Source of the DNA: Aliidiomarina shirensis
GTDB taxonomy: Bacteria > Pseudomonadota > Gammaproteobacteria > Enterobacterales > Alteromonadaceae
Assembly: GCF_003987345.1 (NCBI RefSeq)
Contig: NZ_PIPP01000002.1
Location: forward strand, 372,001 to 436,000
Direction of reading: 5' to 3'
Length of the DNA: 64,000 bases
Shown here: piece by piece, positions 7,665 through 16,442 of the stretch
How the letters are laid out: every line of letters starts with the position of its first letter
Position numbering within the stretch: position 1 is the stretch's first letter
The notes under the pieces: model-generated
Database searches by the model: none
What the model saw: the letters and a program-made list of their open reading frames with translations, nothing else
Told to the model about the DNA's origin: nothing
Program-made: the position numbers and the translations under genes

Positions 7665-10253
7665 TTACGCAACATTAATCGTTGGAATAATGCTGTCTTT
7701 AGCTTTTTGTTCCGCAGCCATGAAATCAGGCATTTGATCGAAGTTTAGGTACTTATAAACTTCGCCAGCCATTGCATCGATGTTTTGTGCGTATTCCATG
7801 TACTCTTCACGCGTTGGGATTTTGCCCAAAATCGCGCCCACTGCTGAAAGTTCAGCAGAAGCCAAGTATACGTTTGCACCGTCACCTAAACGGTTAGGGA
7901 AGTTACGCGTAGAGGTAGAAAGCACCGTTGCACCGGCTTTCACACGCGCTTGGTTACCCATACACAATGAACAGCCAGGCATTTCAGTACGCACACCGTT
8001 GCGACCGTAAATGTTGTAATAACCTTCTTCCATCAATTGCGCTTCGTCCATCTTCGTTGGTGGCGCAATCCACAATTGTGTGTTCAGTGGCTTGGTGTTT
8101 TGCTCAAGCAATTTACCAGCAGCACGGAAGTGACCAATGTTAGTCATGCAAGAACCGATGAACACTTCATCTACTTTATCGCCAGCAACATCTGATAAGG
8201 TTTTCGCATCATCAGGATCGTTCGGGCAGCAAAGAATTGGCTCAACGATTTCGTTCAAATCGATTTCCACAACTTCTGCATACTCTGCATCTTTATCAGC
8301 TTGCATCAGTTCAGGGTTCGCCAACCACTCTTCCATTTTCTTCGCGCGGCGCTCAAGTGTGCGCACATCGCCGTAACCTTCTGCCATCATCCAACGAAGC
8401 ATGGTGATGTTTGAACGTAGGTATTCAGCAATCGATTCTTCTGAAAGCTTAATGGTACAACCCGCAGCTGAACGCTCTGCCGAGGCATCAGAAAGCTCGA
8501 ACGCTTGCTCAACCGTTAAATCATCCAAGCCTTCGATTTCTAAAATACGGCCAGAGAAGGCATTTTTCTTACCACGTTTTTCAACTGTAAGTAGCCCTTG
8601 CTTGATACCGTATAAAGGAATGGCATGTACTAAATCACGCAAGGTAACGCCCGGCTGCATTTTGCCTTTGAAACGCACCAATACTGATTCTGGCATATCT
8701 AACGGCATTACACCGGTAGCTGCCGCGAATGCTACTAAGCCTGAACCTGCAGGGAATGAGATACCCAGTGGGAAACGAGTATGCGAATCGCCGCCCGTAC
8801 CTACAGTATCTGGCAACAACATGCGGTTTAACCAACTGTGAATAATACCATCACCCGGACGCAATGAAACGCCGCCACGGTTCATGATGAAATCTGGCAA
8901 TGTGTGCTGAGTATCGATATCTACTGGCTTCGGATACGCCGCTGTGTGGCAGAATGATTGCATTACTAAATCAGCGTTGAAGCCTAAACAGGCTAAATCT
9001 TTCAGCTCATCACGCGTCATTGGGCCGGTAGTATCTTGCGAACCTACTGTTGTCATGCGTGGTTCACAGTAAGTACCTGGGCGAACGCCTTCGATGCCAC
9101 AAGCTTTACCCACCATTTTCTGCGCTAAGGTAAAGCCTTTACCGCTATCGTTTGGCTGGTCTGGCGCTCGGAATAAATCGTGATGGCCAAGGCCTAGTGA
9201 TTCACGTGCTTTCGTGGTTAAGCCACGGCCGATGATTAGATTAATACGGCCACCCGCACGTACTTCATCAATAATTACATCAGAAGCATATTCGTATTCA
9301 GCAATCACTTCGCCAGCTTCGTTTTCGATTTTGCCAGCGTATGGATAAATGTGAATCACATCACCCATGTTCATTTTGTCTACATCAGCTTCGAATACTA
9401 GGGTTCCGGTATCTTTCATGGTGTTAAAGAAGATAGGCGCTACTTTACCGCCGATACAAATACCACCAGAACGCTTGTTCGGGGTACCTGGCATATCTTC
9501 ACCAATGCACCACAGCACAGAGTTAGTTGCCGATTTACGTGAAGAACCGGTACCTACTACATCACCTACGAATGAGATTGGGTGGCCTTTTTTCTTCAGC
9601 TCTTCAATTTGCTCTGCCGCGTTCGTAATGCCTTCACGTGGCATTTTGTACATAGCTTTCGCATGTAATGGAATATCTGGACGCGACCATGCATCTGGTG
9701 CAGGTGAAAGATCATCGGTATTGGTTTCGCCGGTAACCTTAAATACAGTGGTGGTAATCTTCTCTGGCATTTCCGGACGGTTCGTAAACCATTCCGCTTT
9801 CGCCCATGATTCCACAACATCTTTTGCCACGGCATTGCCGTTTTTCATGCGCTCTTCTACATCGTGGAACGCATCGAACATTAAAATAGTTTTCTTTAAC
9901 TCAACGCCAGCAAGCTCGGCGAGTTCTGCATCATCAAGCAGCTCAACCAAGGTTACAATGTTGTAGCCGCCATGCATGTTGCCCAAAAGCTTCACTGCAA
10001 GTTTCTTATCAATAACTGGGCTGCTTACTTCGCCCTTGGTGATTGCAGCTAAAAAGCCAGCTTTCACATAGGCTGCTTCATCAACGCCTGGAGGCACGCG
10101 CTCGCTGATTAATTCTAGTAAGAATTCTTCTTCACCTGCTGGTGGATTTTTTAATAACTCAACTAGCTCAGAAACTTGCTCTGGGCTAAGTGGTTTTGCT
10201 GGAATTCCTTCGGCGGCACGTTCGGCCACATGTGCACGGTATTGTTCTAACAC
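7665..10253 (-). CDS. acnB: bifunctional aconitate hydratase 2 / 2-methylisocitrate dehydratase
   Basis: At 862 residues it is close to E. coli AcnB (865) and collinear with it from MLEQYRAHVAERAAEGI onward. The order is the AcnB-specific HEAT-like N-terminal domain, the swivel domain (TGETNTDDLSPAPDAWSRPDIP), then the catalytic domains. The three Fe-S ligand cysteines sit in GSCMTNIGH and CSLCMGN. It isomerises citrate to isocitrate in the TCA cycle and can act on 2-methyl-cis-aconitate. The start is GTG, chosen because it aligns with the family N-terminus and follows AGAGGA with an 8-nt spacing. It stands alone with its own terminator. Confidence 0.97.
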   Translation of the reverse strand: MLEQYRAHVAERAAEGIPAKPLSPEQVSELVELLKNPPAGEEEFLLELISERVPPGVDEAAYVKAGFLAAITKGEVSSPVIDKKLAVKLLGNMHGGYNIVTLVELLDDAELAELAGVELKKTILMFDAFHDVEERMKNGNAVAKDVVESWAKAEWFTNRPEMPEKITTTVFKVTGETNTDDLSPAPDAWSRPDIPLHAKAMYKMPREGITNAAEQIEELKKKGHPISFVGDVVGTGSSRKSATNSVLWCIGEDMPGTPNKRSGGICIGGKVAPIFFNTMKDTGTLVFEADVDKMNMGDVIHIYPYAGKIENEAGEVIAEYEYASDVIIDEVRAGGRINLIIGRGLTTKARESLGLGHHDLFRAPDQPNDSGKGFTLAQKMVGKACGIEGVRPGTYCEPRMTTVGSQDTTGPMTRDELKDLACLGFNADLVMQSFCHTAAYPKPVDIDTQHTLPDFIMNRGGVSLRPGDGIIHSWLNRMLLPDTVGTGGDSHTRFPLGISFPAGSGLVAFAAATGVMPLDMPESVLVRFKGKMQPGVTLRDLVHAIPLYGIKQGLLTVEKRGKKNAFSGRILEIEGLDDLTVEQAFELSDASAERSAAGCTIKLSEESIAEYLRSNITMLRWMMAEGYGDVRTLERRAKKMEEWLANPELMQADKDAEYAEVVEIDLNEIVEPILCCPNDPDDAKTLSDVAGDKVDEVFIGSCMTNIGHFRAAGKLLEQNTKPLNTQLWIAPPTKMDEAQLMEEGYYNIYGRNGVRTEMPGCSLCMGNQARVKAGATVLSTSTRNFPNRLGDGANVYLASAELSAVGAILGKIPTREEYMEYAQNIDAMAGEVYKYLNFDQMPDFMAAEQKAKDSIIPTINVA

Positions 10254-10326
10254 AAATAATTCCTCTTAATAAAAGCCCCCGCCAAGCTCAACATGAAACC
10301 TGCATAGGCAATTTGAAAACGGGCGA

Positions 10327-10332
10327 ATTATA
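10327..10332 (-). promoter_or_regulatory. candidate -10 element for acnB
   Basis: A perfect TATAAT on the minus strand, 73 bp upstream of the acnB start. The best -35 at 17 bp (TTCATT) is weak, so this is a suggestion only. Confidence 0.4.
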
Positions 10333-10420
10333 CGCCAAATTCGCTTGAAAATGAATTTAAGCAGCTCTGATAAGGGCTATTTCAGCCATTCATGGTGTTT
10401 ATGGTGCTCGTAACGAACAG

Positions 10421-10984
10421 TTATAACGCCAATAACTGCTCAAGTACTAAGGTTTCACGATGAATTGAGAGCCCCATAGTTTTAGGGCGTTGTTGAATCA
10501 CCTTTTGATTATGAGCAACGGCCTCTGCTAGTGAAACCCAATGTGCCGACATGCCGTTATTAATTTCATAATGCTCAAGGTTACTTGCCCCAAGCTCTTC
10601 CGCAACATCACAATGAAACCAGTAGGATGTTTGATGCATCAGATCCCAATCTTTCTTCCATGTAGGCATATATTCTGTAACCTTCCCGAACGGCGAGAGC
10701 ACTTGAATATCTTGAGCTCCGGTTTCCTCTTGCAGTTCGCGTTTCAATCCAACAATTGGGCTTTCACCCGCATCGATACCACCGCCCGGAAAGCTAAAAT
10801 CATCATAGCGCTCGGTATACAGCAACAAGATTTTGTCATCACGACGCACGATGCCACGCGCGGCCTCTCGTTTAAGCACCCGCATATCTCGCGCTGGAGC
10901 GCTCGCATGCAAATCATAATCCGCTAGTGATTCATGAACCAGATGAGAAATTAACCGGATATCGAGAAGAGAAAATTGAGTCAT
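10421..10984 (-). CDS. NUDIX hydrolase
   Basis: A 187-residue cytoplasmic protein. The Nudix box GX5EX7REUXEEXGU is met by GGGIDAGES...LKRELQEETGA at about residues 67-90. The flanking sequence RGIVRRDDKILLLYTER precedes it, and a tryptophan/histidine-rich region (YWFHCDVAEE, HYEINNGMSAHWV) follows. The family hydrolyses nucleoside diphosphate-linked compounds; the substrate is not evident. It is a stand-alone gene upstream of acnB on the same strand, with 167 bp between. Confidence 0.85.
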   Translation of the reverse strand: MTQFSLLDIRLISHLVHESLADYDLHASAPARDMRVLKREAARGIVRRDDKILLLYTERYDDFSFPGGGIDAGESPIVGLKRELQEETGAQDIQVLSPFGKVTEYMPTWKKDWDLMHQTSYWFHCDVAEELGASNLEHYEINNGMSAHWVSLAEAVAHNQKVIQQRPKTMGLSIHRETLVLEQLLAL

Positions 10985-11045
10985 TAAGTATGAGGCACCG
11001 CGCTAACAGAAAACGTATTGATTTAGCGCCAACGAAGCACACTAA

Positions 11046-11084
11046 ATTCAGGCGACGAATTGTACGCGAAGTCGCCGCCTGAAT
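11046..11084 (-). terminator. hairpin, probable terminator of the DUF1538 operon
   Basis: ATTCAGGCG and CGCCTGAAT form a 9-bp stem extended inward by CGA/TCG across one mismatch. It sits 41-79 bp after the esterase stop. The following T run is short, so termination may be weak or Rho-assisted. Confidence 0.5.
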
Positions 11085-11124
11085 CTAATTTACTGGGTGT
11101 ATAAACTTATACGAGCGCGAAAAT

Positions 11125-11613
11125 TTAAGCGCCCGTGTACACTTCATCGAGTGCGGCGAGCATAGTTTGTTGCGAGGTTTCTGAAGCTAAACGGTGTTCA
11201 TCTTCAACGGTAATCAGGGAAATGCCAAAGCGCTTACAAAACTCCGCAACTTTCGCGTGTGGCACTACTTCATCGGATTTACCATGAATAACGCGGATAC
11301 GAGAAGCAGGCGGTAATTCAGCAACGAGTTCGCCTTCATCGGTATGTACGGCAGGTGCCAACAATACCAAGCTCTTAAACCGCTCCGGATACATGGAGTA
11401 CAAACGCGCCGCCAACAAGCCCCCAAAAGAAGAGCCGATTAGGGTAACCCCCGTTAAGCCCTGCGTTATTTCGCTCGCTTTCGCTATGCGCTGTTGTAAA
11501 TCCATATTTTGAAAATCAGGTGACTCCAACTCAGGAAACGCTTTTTTAATCAGCTGATATTTCGAACCATGAGGGCCACTTTCGAGGCCATGAAAAAAGA
11601 ATAAAGTTGGCAT
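11125..11613 (-). CDS. YqiA/YcfP-like alpha/beta hydrolase (small esterase)
   Basis: A 162-residue protein. It starts MPTLFFFHGLESGPHGSKY (oxyanion HG motif), has the nucleophile elbow GSSFGG at about 61-66, an acid in HGKSDEVVP and a late His in EDEHRLA. It is the size of the YqiA/YcfP group, which are intracellular short-chain esterases. Its ATG overlaps the stop of the CBS gene by one base, so the two are translationally linked. It is the last gene of the DUF1538/P-II/CBS operon; why an esterase belongs there is not known. Confidence 0.8.
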   Translation of the reverse strand: MPTLFFFHGLESGPHGSKYQLIKKAFPELESPDFQNMDLQQRIAKASEITQGLTGVTLIGSSFGGLLAARLYSMYPERFKSLVLLAPAVHTDEGELVAELPPASRIRVIHGKSDEVVPHAKVAEFCKRFGISLITVEDEHRLASETSQQTMLAALDEVYTGA

Positions 11614-11999
11614 TAATCAATTCGCTTCAATAGTTCTTCCATAATATCGTTCATGGTTACGAAGCCTACCAAATCATTATCGTTCACCACCAACAAGCGC
11701 TTCACATGGTGCTGCGACATTAAGCCAGCTACATGCTTCAAGCCCATGCTCTCTCCTACCGATAACGCCGGTTTTACGCACACATCATAAACATTTAATA
11801 AATCAATATCGCCATCTTCGGCGATAACCGTTTTTAGAATATTCGTGTAGGTAATTAACCCGTAAGCATCGCTTTCTGTTTGCTTTTCTACCACCAACGA
11901 TTTTATATTTTTGCTTTTCAGCAAGCTTAATGCTTGCCGTAAAGTCGCAAAAGGCGAGATAGTAATTACATTGTTAATCATTACATCACGTACGATCAT
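11613..11999 (-). CDS. CBS-domain pair protein
   Basis: A 128-residue protein made only of two CBS motifs: MIVRDVMINNVITISPFATLRQALSLL...SLVV, then KPALSVGESMGLKHVAGLMSQHHVKRLLVVND...GFVTMNDIM. CBS pairs bind adenosine nucleotides and act as energy or ionic-strength sensors for transporters and enzymes. Placed between a P-II-like protein and an esterase, 36 bp after the former. It may gate the DUF1538 transporter, but that is inference from context. Confidence 0.88.
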   Translation of the reverse strand: MIVRDVMINNVITISPFATLRQALSLLKSKNIKSLVVEKQTESDAYGLITYTNILKTVIAEDGDIDLLNVYDVCVKPALSVGESMGLKHVAGLMSQHHVKRLLVVNDNDLVGFVTMNDIMEELLKRID

Positions 12000-12035
12000 T
12001 ATTAGTTCCTATCATTAACCAAGGGGTTATCTGGG

Positions 12036-12386
12036 TTATAACGTATCTTTTAAATGTTGTTCGAATTTTTCAAGCTGAGATACATCAATGCCACCTAGGT
12101 GTTCGAGTGGTAATGTGAAAACTAACCCCTTCGAATCCTCACCATCAGGCATGATCACATGCTGGACGGCTTTCAGTATTTGTAGTGATAAGCCTTTTTC
12201 CAAAACCATCAACAACACTTGCTGACTTCCATCATATGTTAGGCCAAAAAACGATTTCTTCTGGTTATTGCTGATCCCTCGACCAGACATCACCGTGATA
12301 CCGCCAGCGCCAAGTTCGCGCGCTGCATCAATCGCTTCTTGCTCTAACTCTTCTGGAACAATTGCAACTAACACTGAAAATTTCAT
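12036..12386 (-). CDS. P-II-like regulatory protein
   Basis: A 116-residue protein with the ferredoxin-like P-II pattern: MKFSVLVAIVPEELEQEAIDAARELGAGGITVMSGRGISN, a T-loop region (KKSFFGLTYDG), then VLLMVLEKGLSLQILKAVQHVI. The canonical uridylylated-tyrosine T-loop of GlnB/GlnK is not present, so it is better read as a P-II-like protein. Its ATG lies inside the DUF1538 stop (ATGA overlap), strong evidence of a functional link. It probably binds a nucleotide or ion and modulates the membrane protein. Confidence 0.83.
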   Translation of the reverse strand: MKFSVLVAIVPEELEQEAIDAARELGAGGITVMSGRGISNNQKKSFFGLTYDGSQQVLLMVLEKGLSLQILKAVQHVIMPDGEDSKGLVFTLPLEHLGGIDVSQLEKFEQHLKDTL

Positions 12387-13900
12387 GTTTCTACCTTTTC
12401 AATCGAAGTGTTTTGCTGTTTCGCTCGGTATGTTGCCAGCCACTGCATAAGAATAGCGTATACCATAACAGTAATAATGGGGAATATTGAGGCGAAAGCA
12501 ATTAAGCCAAATCCATCAATGAGTACATTCCGCCCCTCAATATGGGTAGCCAAACCAATACCTAGGGCCGTAACCAGCGGAACGGTAACCTCTGATGTGG
12601 TTACGCCGCCTAAATCATAAGCCAGAGCAATAATGTAACGTGGTGCAATAATCGTGAGCACAATCACAATCGAGTACCCGCCAATCACGTAATAGTGCAT
12701 GGAGCCACCTTCAATAATACGGTGAACACCAATAGTAATACCAATGGCAACGCCTAACGCCACCAAAAGCCGAATCGCATTGCCATTGAGTTTACCCGCC
12801 GCTGCTTCTTCGGCTTGCTGCCCAACCGCTATTAACGCAGGTTCAGCCATCGTAGTAGCAAAGCCGATAGTGAAGGCGAAGAGATATATAAAAATTAGGT
12901 TATCGCGCTGAATAAGCTGCTCGGCCATGCTGCTACCAATCGGGAATAGGCCCATTTTTAAGCCAACCACAAAAGCATATAGCCCGAAAATCACTAATAA
13001 AAAGCCGAGTAACACCTTCCGCGGATTAGCCAAAGGCCGCCGCAACACAATGTATTGAAAGAACACAATGGTAAGAATAATGGGAATTACATCGCGGAAC
13101 ATTTCTACTAAATCGAGCAGCATGGCCGTAAAGCCACCGAGAGCAGCTTCGGTTGCGCCTGATTGCAGTAGCGTGGCATCTGCATCTGGGGCCGGGCCAC
13201 TAAACACAATAATGCCGTAGATCTGCACACTGATCATCGGCACCATTACTGCTAGTGCCACAAGCCCAAAGCCATCAATCAAAGGGTTACGACCGCGAAT
13301 TGAAGCAGCCAAGCCAATGCCTAACGCCGCGATTAAAGGAACCGTAACAATGTTGGTGGTTACACCGCCAGAATCATAAGCCAAGCCAACAATCTCTTCG
13401 GGCGCGAAGTAAGTGACAATGACCACAACAATGTAGCCGCCAATCATAAACCACTGAAGCGGATACCCAAAAATAGTTCGAAATACCCCAAGAGCAATAA
13501 CAAAACCCACCGATACGGCAACTAACAATCGGAGCGTTAGGGCATCAATGCGGCCGTCACTAATTTCTTGGGCTTGTTGAGCTACCGCGATCAGCGCCGG
13601 TTCAGCAACCACGGCGGAAAAACCAATTGCAAAACCGAAGGCCAACAATATCGGCACCGAACCCTTTTTCGCGAACTGGTTGGAAAGGCTCTTTCCCACT
13701 GGAAAAATACTTAGCTCTAAGCCCTGCAAGAAAAGGGCAACACCCACGGCTACAATGCCCAAGCCAATAGTCATACTTAGGCTATTATCGGGTACTTGCT
13801 GGAGCACTAGAAGCTGAAAAACCAATACCACAACAACGATCGGTATTAAGTTTTTAAAAGCATGCATTAGTGCATGGGAGAACTCTTTTAAATAACCCAA
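12383..13900 (-). CDS. DUF1538 membrane protein, two tandem repeats (putative cation transporter)
   Basis: A 505-residue, multi-pass membrane protein made of two homologous halves. Each half carries FAxGF/TIGF..xxAEPALIAVxQQA, then YDxGGVTTxxVTVPL, then LIDGFGL. This duplication shows a fused DUF1538 pair. I recall a two-component DUF1538 pair from Halomonas reported as a Na+/H+ antiporter, but could not verify it here. The track start at 13900 is a TTG with AAGGAA upstream; an internal ATG at 13867 would remove 11 residues. It heads an operon with P-II-like, CBS and esterase genes. Confidence 0.85.
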   Translation of the reverse strand: MGYLKEFSHALMHAFKNLIPIVVVVLVFQLLVLQQVPDNSLSMTIGLGIVAVGVALFLQGLELSIFPVGKSLSNQFAKKGSVPILLAFGFAIGFSAVVAEPALIAVAQQAQEISDGRIDALTLRLLVAVSVGFVIALGVFRTIFGYPLQWFMIGGYIVVVIVTYFAPEEIVGLAYDSGGVTTNIVTVPLIAALGIGLAASIRGRNPLIDGFGLVALAVMVPMISVQIYGIIVFSGPAPDADATLLQSGATEAALGGFTAMLLDLVEMFRDVIPIILTIVFFQYIVLRRPLANPRKVLLGFLLVIFGLYAFVVGLKMGLFPIGSSMAEQLIQRDNLIFIYLFAFTIGFATTMAEPALIAVGQQAEEAAAGKLNGNAIRLLVALGVAIGITIGVHRIIEGGSMHYYVIGGYSIVIVLTIIAPRYIIALAYDLGGVTTSEVTVPLVTALGIGLATHIEGRNVLIDGFGLIAFASIFPIITVMVYAILMQWLATYRAKQQNTSIEKVET

Positions 13901-14011
13901 ACGCGGCGATTTCCTTGTTGTTAATCTACGTTTTCGCAGAGGCTACAAATCTTACTTGCCTTACCTTTAGCGTGCAACAGATCCCTACGCTTAGCTAGCT
14001 GGTTAAACGAT

Positions 14012-15331
14012 CTAGATCAACCATTGCCACACAACTCCGCCTAAACACAGCAAACCCAGCAATGAGAACAGACCAAGGCGCAATGCGAACATGCACACAA
14101 ATGCAATCGCGGTTAACACCCACGCTCCGGTTTCAAAGGAACTCAATTCTGGCAGTAACACAGAAACGCCGGAAGTTTCCCATGTGAAGTTATTGGCAAA
14201 TAAATAGTTAAGCGCAAACCAAAGCGCCAAATTTGCGATAACCCCTACTACCGCGGCCGTTACTGCCGATAGTGCCGCACTTAAACGCGGCATTCCTCGC
14301 AGTTTCTCAACGTAGGGAGCGCCAGCGAATATCCAAACGAAGCAAGGTAAAAAGGTAACCCACGTAGTAAGGATTGCGGCCAATGTTGCCCCAAATAATG
14401 GGTGCATGCCGGAGGCTTCGCGGAAGCCCGCTAAAAAGCCGACAAACTGAGTTACCAAAATAAGTGGGCCCGGCGTGGTTTCAGCCAAGCCCAGGCCATC
14501 AAGCATTTCGCCGGGCTGTAGCCAGCCGTATAACTCAACCGCTTGTTGCGCAACATAAGCAAGCACTGCGTAAGCGCCGCCAAAAGTAACCACCGCAAGC
14601 TTAGAGAAGAACAGAGAAATTTGTGCCCACACTGAGCTATCACCGAAAAGTACGATTAACGCAACAACAGTAAGCACCCAAAGGCCAGCGCAAATAAGCG
14701 CCGCCCGTTTAGTGCCAGGCCGAATATCAGTGGTGAGAGTATCGTTCGGATCAGCGGTTTTAGCATTTATTTTGGTGGCAAAAGCCCAGCCAATTATGGC
14801 AGCGCCCAACACGACCAACGGAAAAGCAACATCAAATACAAACAGCGCCAAAAAACCAGCCACTGCCAACAAGCCAGCAATAGGCGTTTTTAACGCGCGT
14901 TGGCTTAGCCGAATCATGGCTTGGAAAACAATCGCTAGAACCGCAGCTTTGAGGCCAAATAACAACCCAGCAACCACGCTCACGTCACCAAGCAATACAT
15001 ACGCCCATGAGAGCGCCAAAATCATGGCTGCACCGGGTAAAATAAACAAAATACCAGCTACTAAGCCCCCCTTCACCCCGTGCAATAACCAGCCCACATA
15101 AGTGGCGAGTTGCTGCGCTTCGGGGCCAGGTAATAGCATGCAGTAATTTAGAGCATGCAGAAAACGAGATTCATCGAGCCACTTTTTTTCTTCTACAATC
15201 ATCCGATGCATCAATGCAATTTGCCCAGCAGGGCCACCAAAACTGAGCAAACCAATCCGCCACCATACGGCTAAGGCCTCGGCGAACGGTATCGAGTGAG
15301 TTTCTTGCAGCTTACTTGTGGCATTGCTCAT
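14012..15331 (-). CDS. chrA: chromate transporter, CHR family
   Basis: A 439-residue inner-membrane protein with two CHR halves. The first half has WRIGLLSFGGPAGQIALMH and LPGPEAQQLATYVGWLLHG; the second repeats the pattern as FFSKLAVVTFGGAYAVLAYV and TTPGPLILVTQFVGF. Bidomain ChrA proteins export chromate by proton motive force and protect against Cr(VI). Minus strand, 80 bp downstream of the LysR gene; it could be read through from there. Substrate is assigned by family only. Confidence 0.9.
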   Translation of the reverse strand: MSNATSKLQETHSIPFAEALAVWWRIGLLSFGGPAGQIALMHRMIVEEKKWLDESRFLHALNYCMLLPGPEAQQLATYVGWLLHGVKGGLVAGILFILPGAAMILALSWAYVLLGDVSVVAGLLFGLKAAVLAIVFQAMIRLSQRALKTPIAGLLAVAGFLALFVFDVAFPLVVLGAAIIGWAFATKINAKTADPNDTLTTDIRPGTKRAALICAGLWVLTVVALIVLFGDSSVWAQISLFFSKLAVVTFGGAYAVLAYVAQQAVELYGWLQPGEMLDGLGLAETTPGPLILVTQFVGFLAGFREASGMHPLFGATLAAILTTWVTFLPCFVWIFAGAPYVEKLRGMPRLSAALSAVTAAVVGVIANLALWFALNYLFANNFTWETSGVSVLLPELSSFETGAWVLTAIAFVCMFALRLGLFSLLGLLCLGGVVWQWLI

Positions 15332-15411
15332 GAATTCAATTCCTTACCCGTGAATTGCCTAGGGTATCAGCGTTTTGTGAACGTTTTACTCAGGTATCTC
15401 AACGAAAACCT

Positions 15412-16305
15412 TCAGCAACGATGAATTTGCTTCGCGAAGGTTTCCCATACTAAAGTGGCTGCAGGCCCTAAGTGTTTCGCGGCCATTTTTACCACATGAA
15501 TTTCTGCGTGAATATGATCAAGGAACCCCGGAATATCAATTTCTACAAGCTTCTTATTCTTCAACTCACGGCTAATTAAATCGCGTGGCACGACACCCCA
15601 ACCCATACCTGCTTTCACATACTGTACCAAGGTATGCGCATCATTTACACGTAACCGGGAACTCCCCGAAACGCGATAAATTTGTTCCGGATTGATACCC
15701 ATATTCAGTTCTTTCGGCAAAATATATGGCAACGCACTCAGCGCATCGCGGCTTTTCGGTAATCCATGTTCCGTAATCAAGCTTTGCGCCATCACCACCA
15801 CTAATTGAAAATCACCAATGCGCAAGCTCTCGAAATCAGCCAGTTGTTGAAACGTAGGCAACCAAGGCGTTAAGGCTAAATCAGCATCTTCTGATTGGAT
15901 ATCGCGCAGTGATTCCAGTTGCGAATGCCCCGAAACAATCACTTCAGTAAACGGGAAATGTTGCTGCACAAGCCGCAGAGCATCGATCAGAAGCTCAGGG
16001 TTACAGGTATAATCGTAGGCGATACGCAACTGCGGCTCTGCCCCCTCCCGAAGTTGTCCGATAGCAGAACTCAGGCGTTCATGTTGCCGCATTAGCTCTT
16101 CTGCATGTCGTTTAAACTGTGTGCCTTGCGGGGTCAGCTGTAAGCGGTAACCACTACGATCCAAAATTGCAAAGCCCACTTCATCTTCTAATTTTTGTAG
16201 GGTCATGCTGAGCGCAGGTGCGGTTCGGTGCAGCGCTTTAGCCGCACCTTGTAGGCTTCCCTTTTCGAGAACAGTGAACAATACTTTCAATGGCCATATT
16301 TTCAT
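15412..16305 (-). CDS. LysR-family transcriptional regulator
   Basis: A 297-residue LTTR. The N-terminal winged helix is clear (VLFTVLEKGSLQGAAKALHRTAPALSMTLQKLE, residues about 10-43), followed by a linker helix and a periplasmic-binding-like effector domain (LRIAYDYTCNPELLIDAL onward). It is divergent from the RND efflux genes with a 137-bp AT-rich intergenic region, the classic LTTR arrangement, so it probably controls that pump and perhaps chrA. The inducer is unknown. Confidence 0.9.
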   Translation of the reverse strand: MKIWPLKVLFTVLEKGSLQGAAKALHRTAPALSMTLQKLEDEVGFAILDRSGYRLQLTPQGTQFKRHAEELMRQHERLSSAIGQLREGAEPQLRIAYDYTCNPELLIDALRLVQQHFPFTEVIVSGHSQLESLRDIQSEDADLALTPWLPTFQQLADFESLRIGDFQLVVVMAQSLITEHGLPKSRDALSALPYILPKELNMGINPEQIYRVSGSSRLRVNDAHTLVQYVKAGMGWGVVPRDLISRELKNKKLVEIDIPGFLDHIHAEIHVVKMAAKHLGPAATLVWETFAKQIHRC

Positions 16306-16328
16306 GGAGCCGCCTAAAACTTATTAAG

Positions 16329-16343
16329 TATTATTTAATAATA
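16329..16343. promoter_or_regulatory. palindrome in the LysR/RND intergenic region, candidate operator
   Basis: TATTATT-T-AATAATA, a 7-1-7 perfect inverted repeat in the very AT-rich gap between the LysR start (16305) and the adaptor start (16443). LysR proteins favour T-N11-A palindromes, which this includes. Location supports an operator role; AT-rich chance palindromes are common. Confidence 0.45.
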
Positions 16344-16442
16344 TAGCAAATTTATTTAAATATTTCTTTACAATTAAATGCACTACACTAGTAGTACATT
16401 CGCAGCATTCACCAACATCCTAATTGTGAAAGGTTGTCACTC

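Noticed and set aside
8401-8841. 146-aa plus-strand ORF, and the 199-aa one at 9367-9966
   Set aside because: Antisense shadows of acnB; low-complexity Ser-rich translations mirror its codon use.
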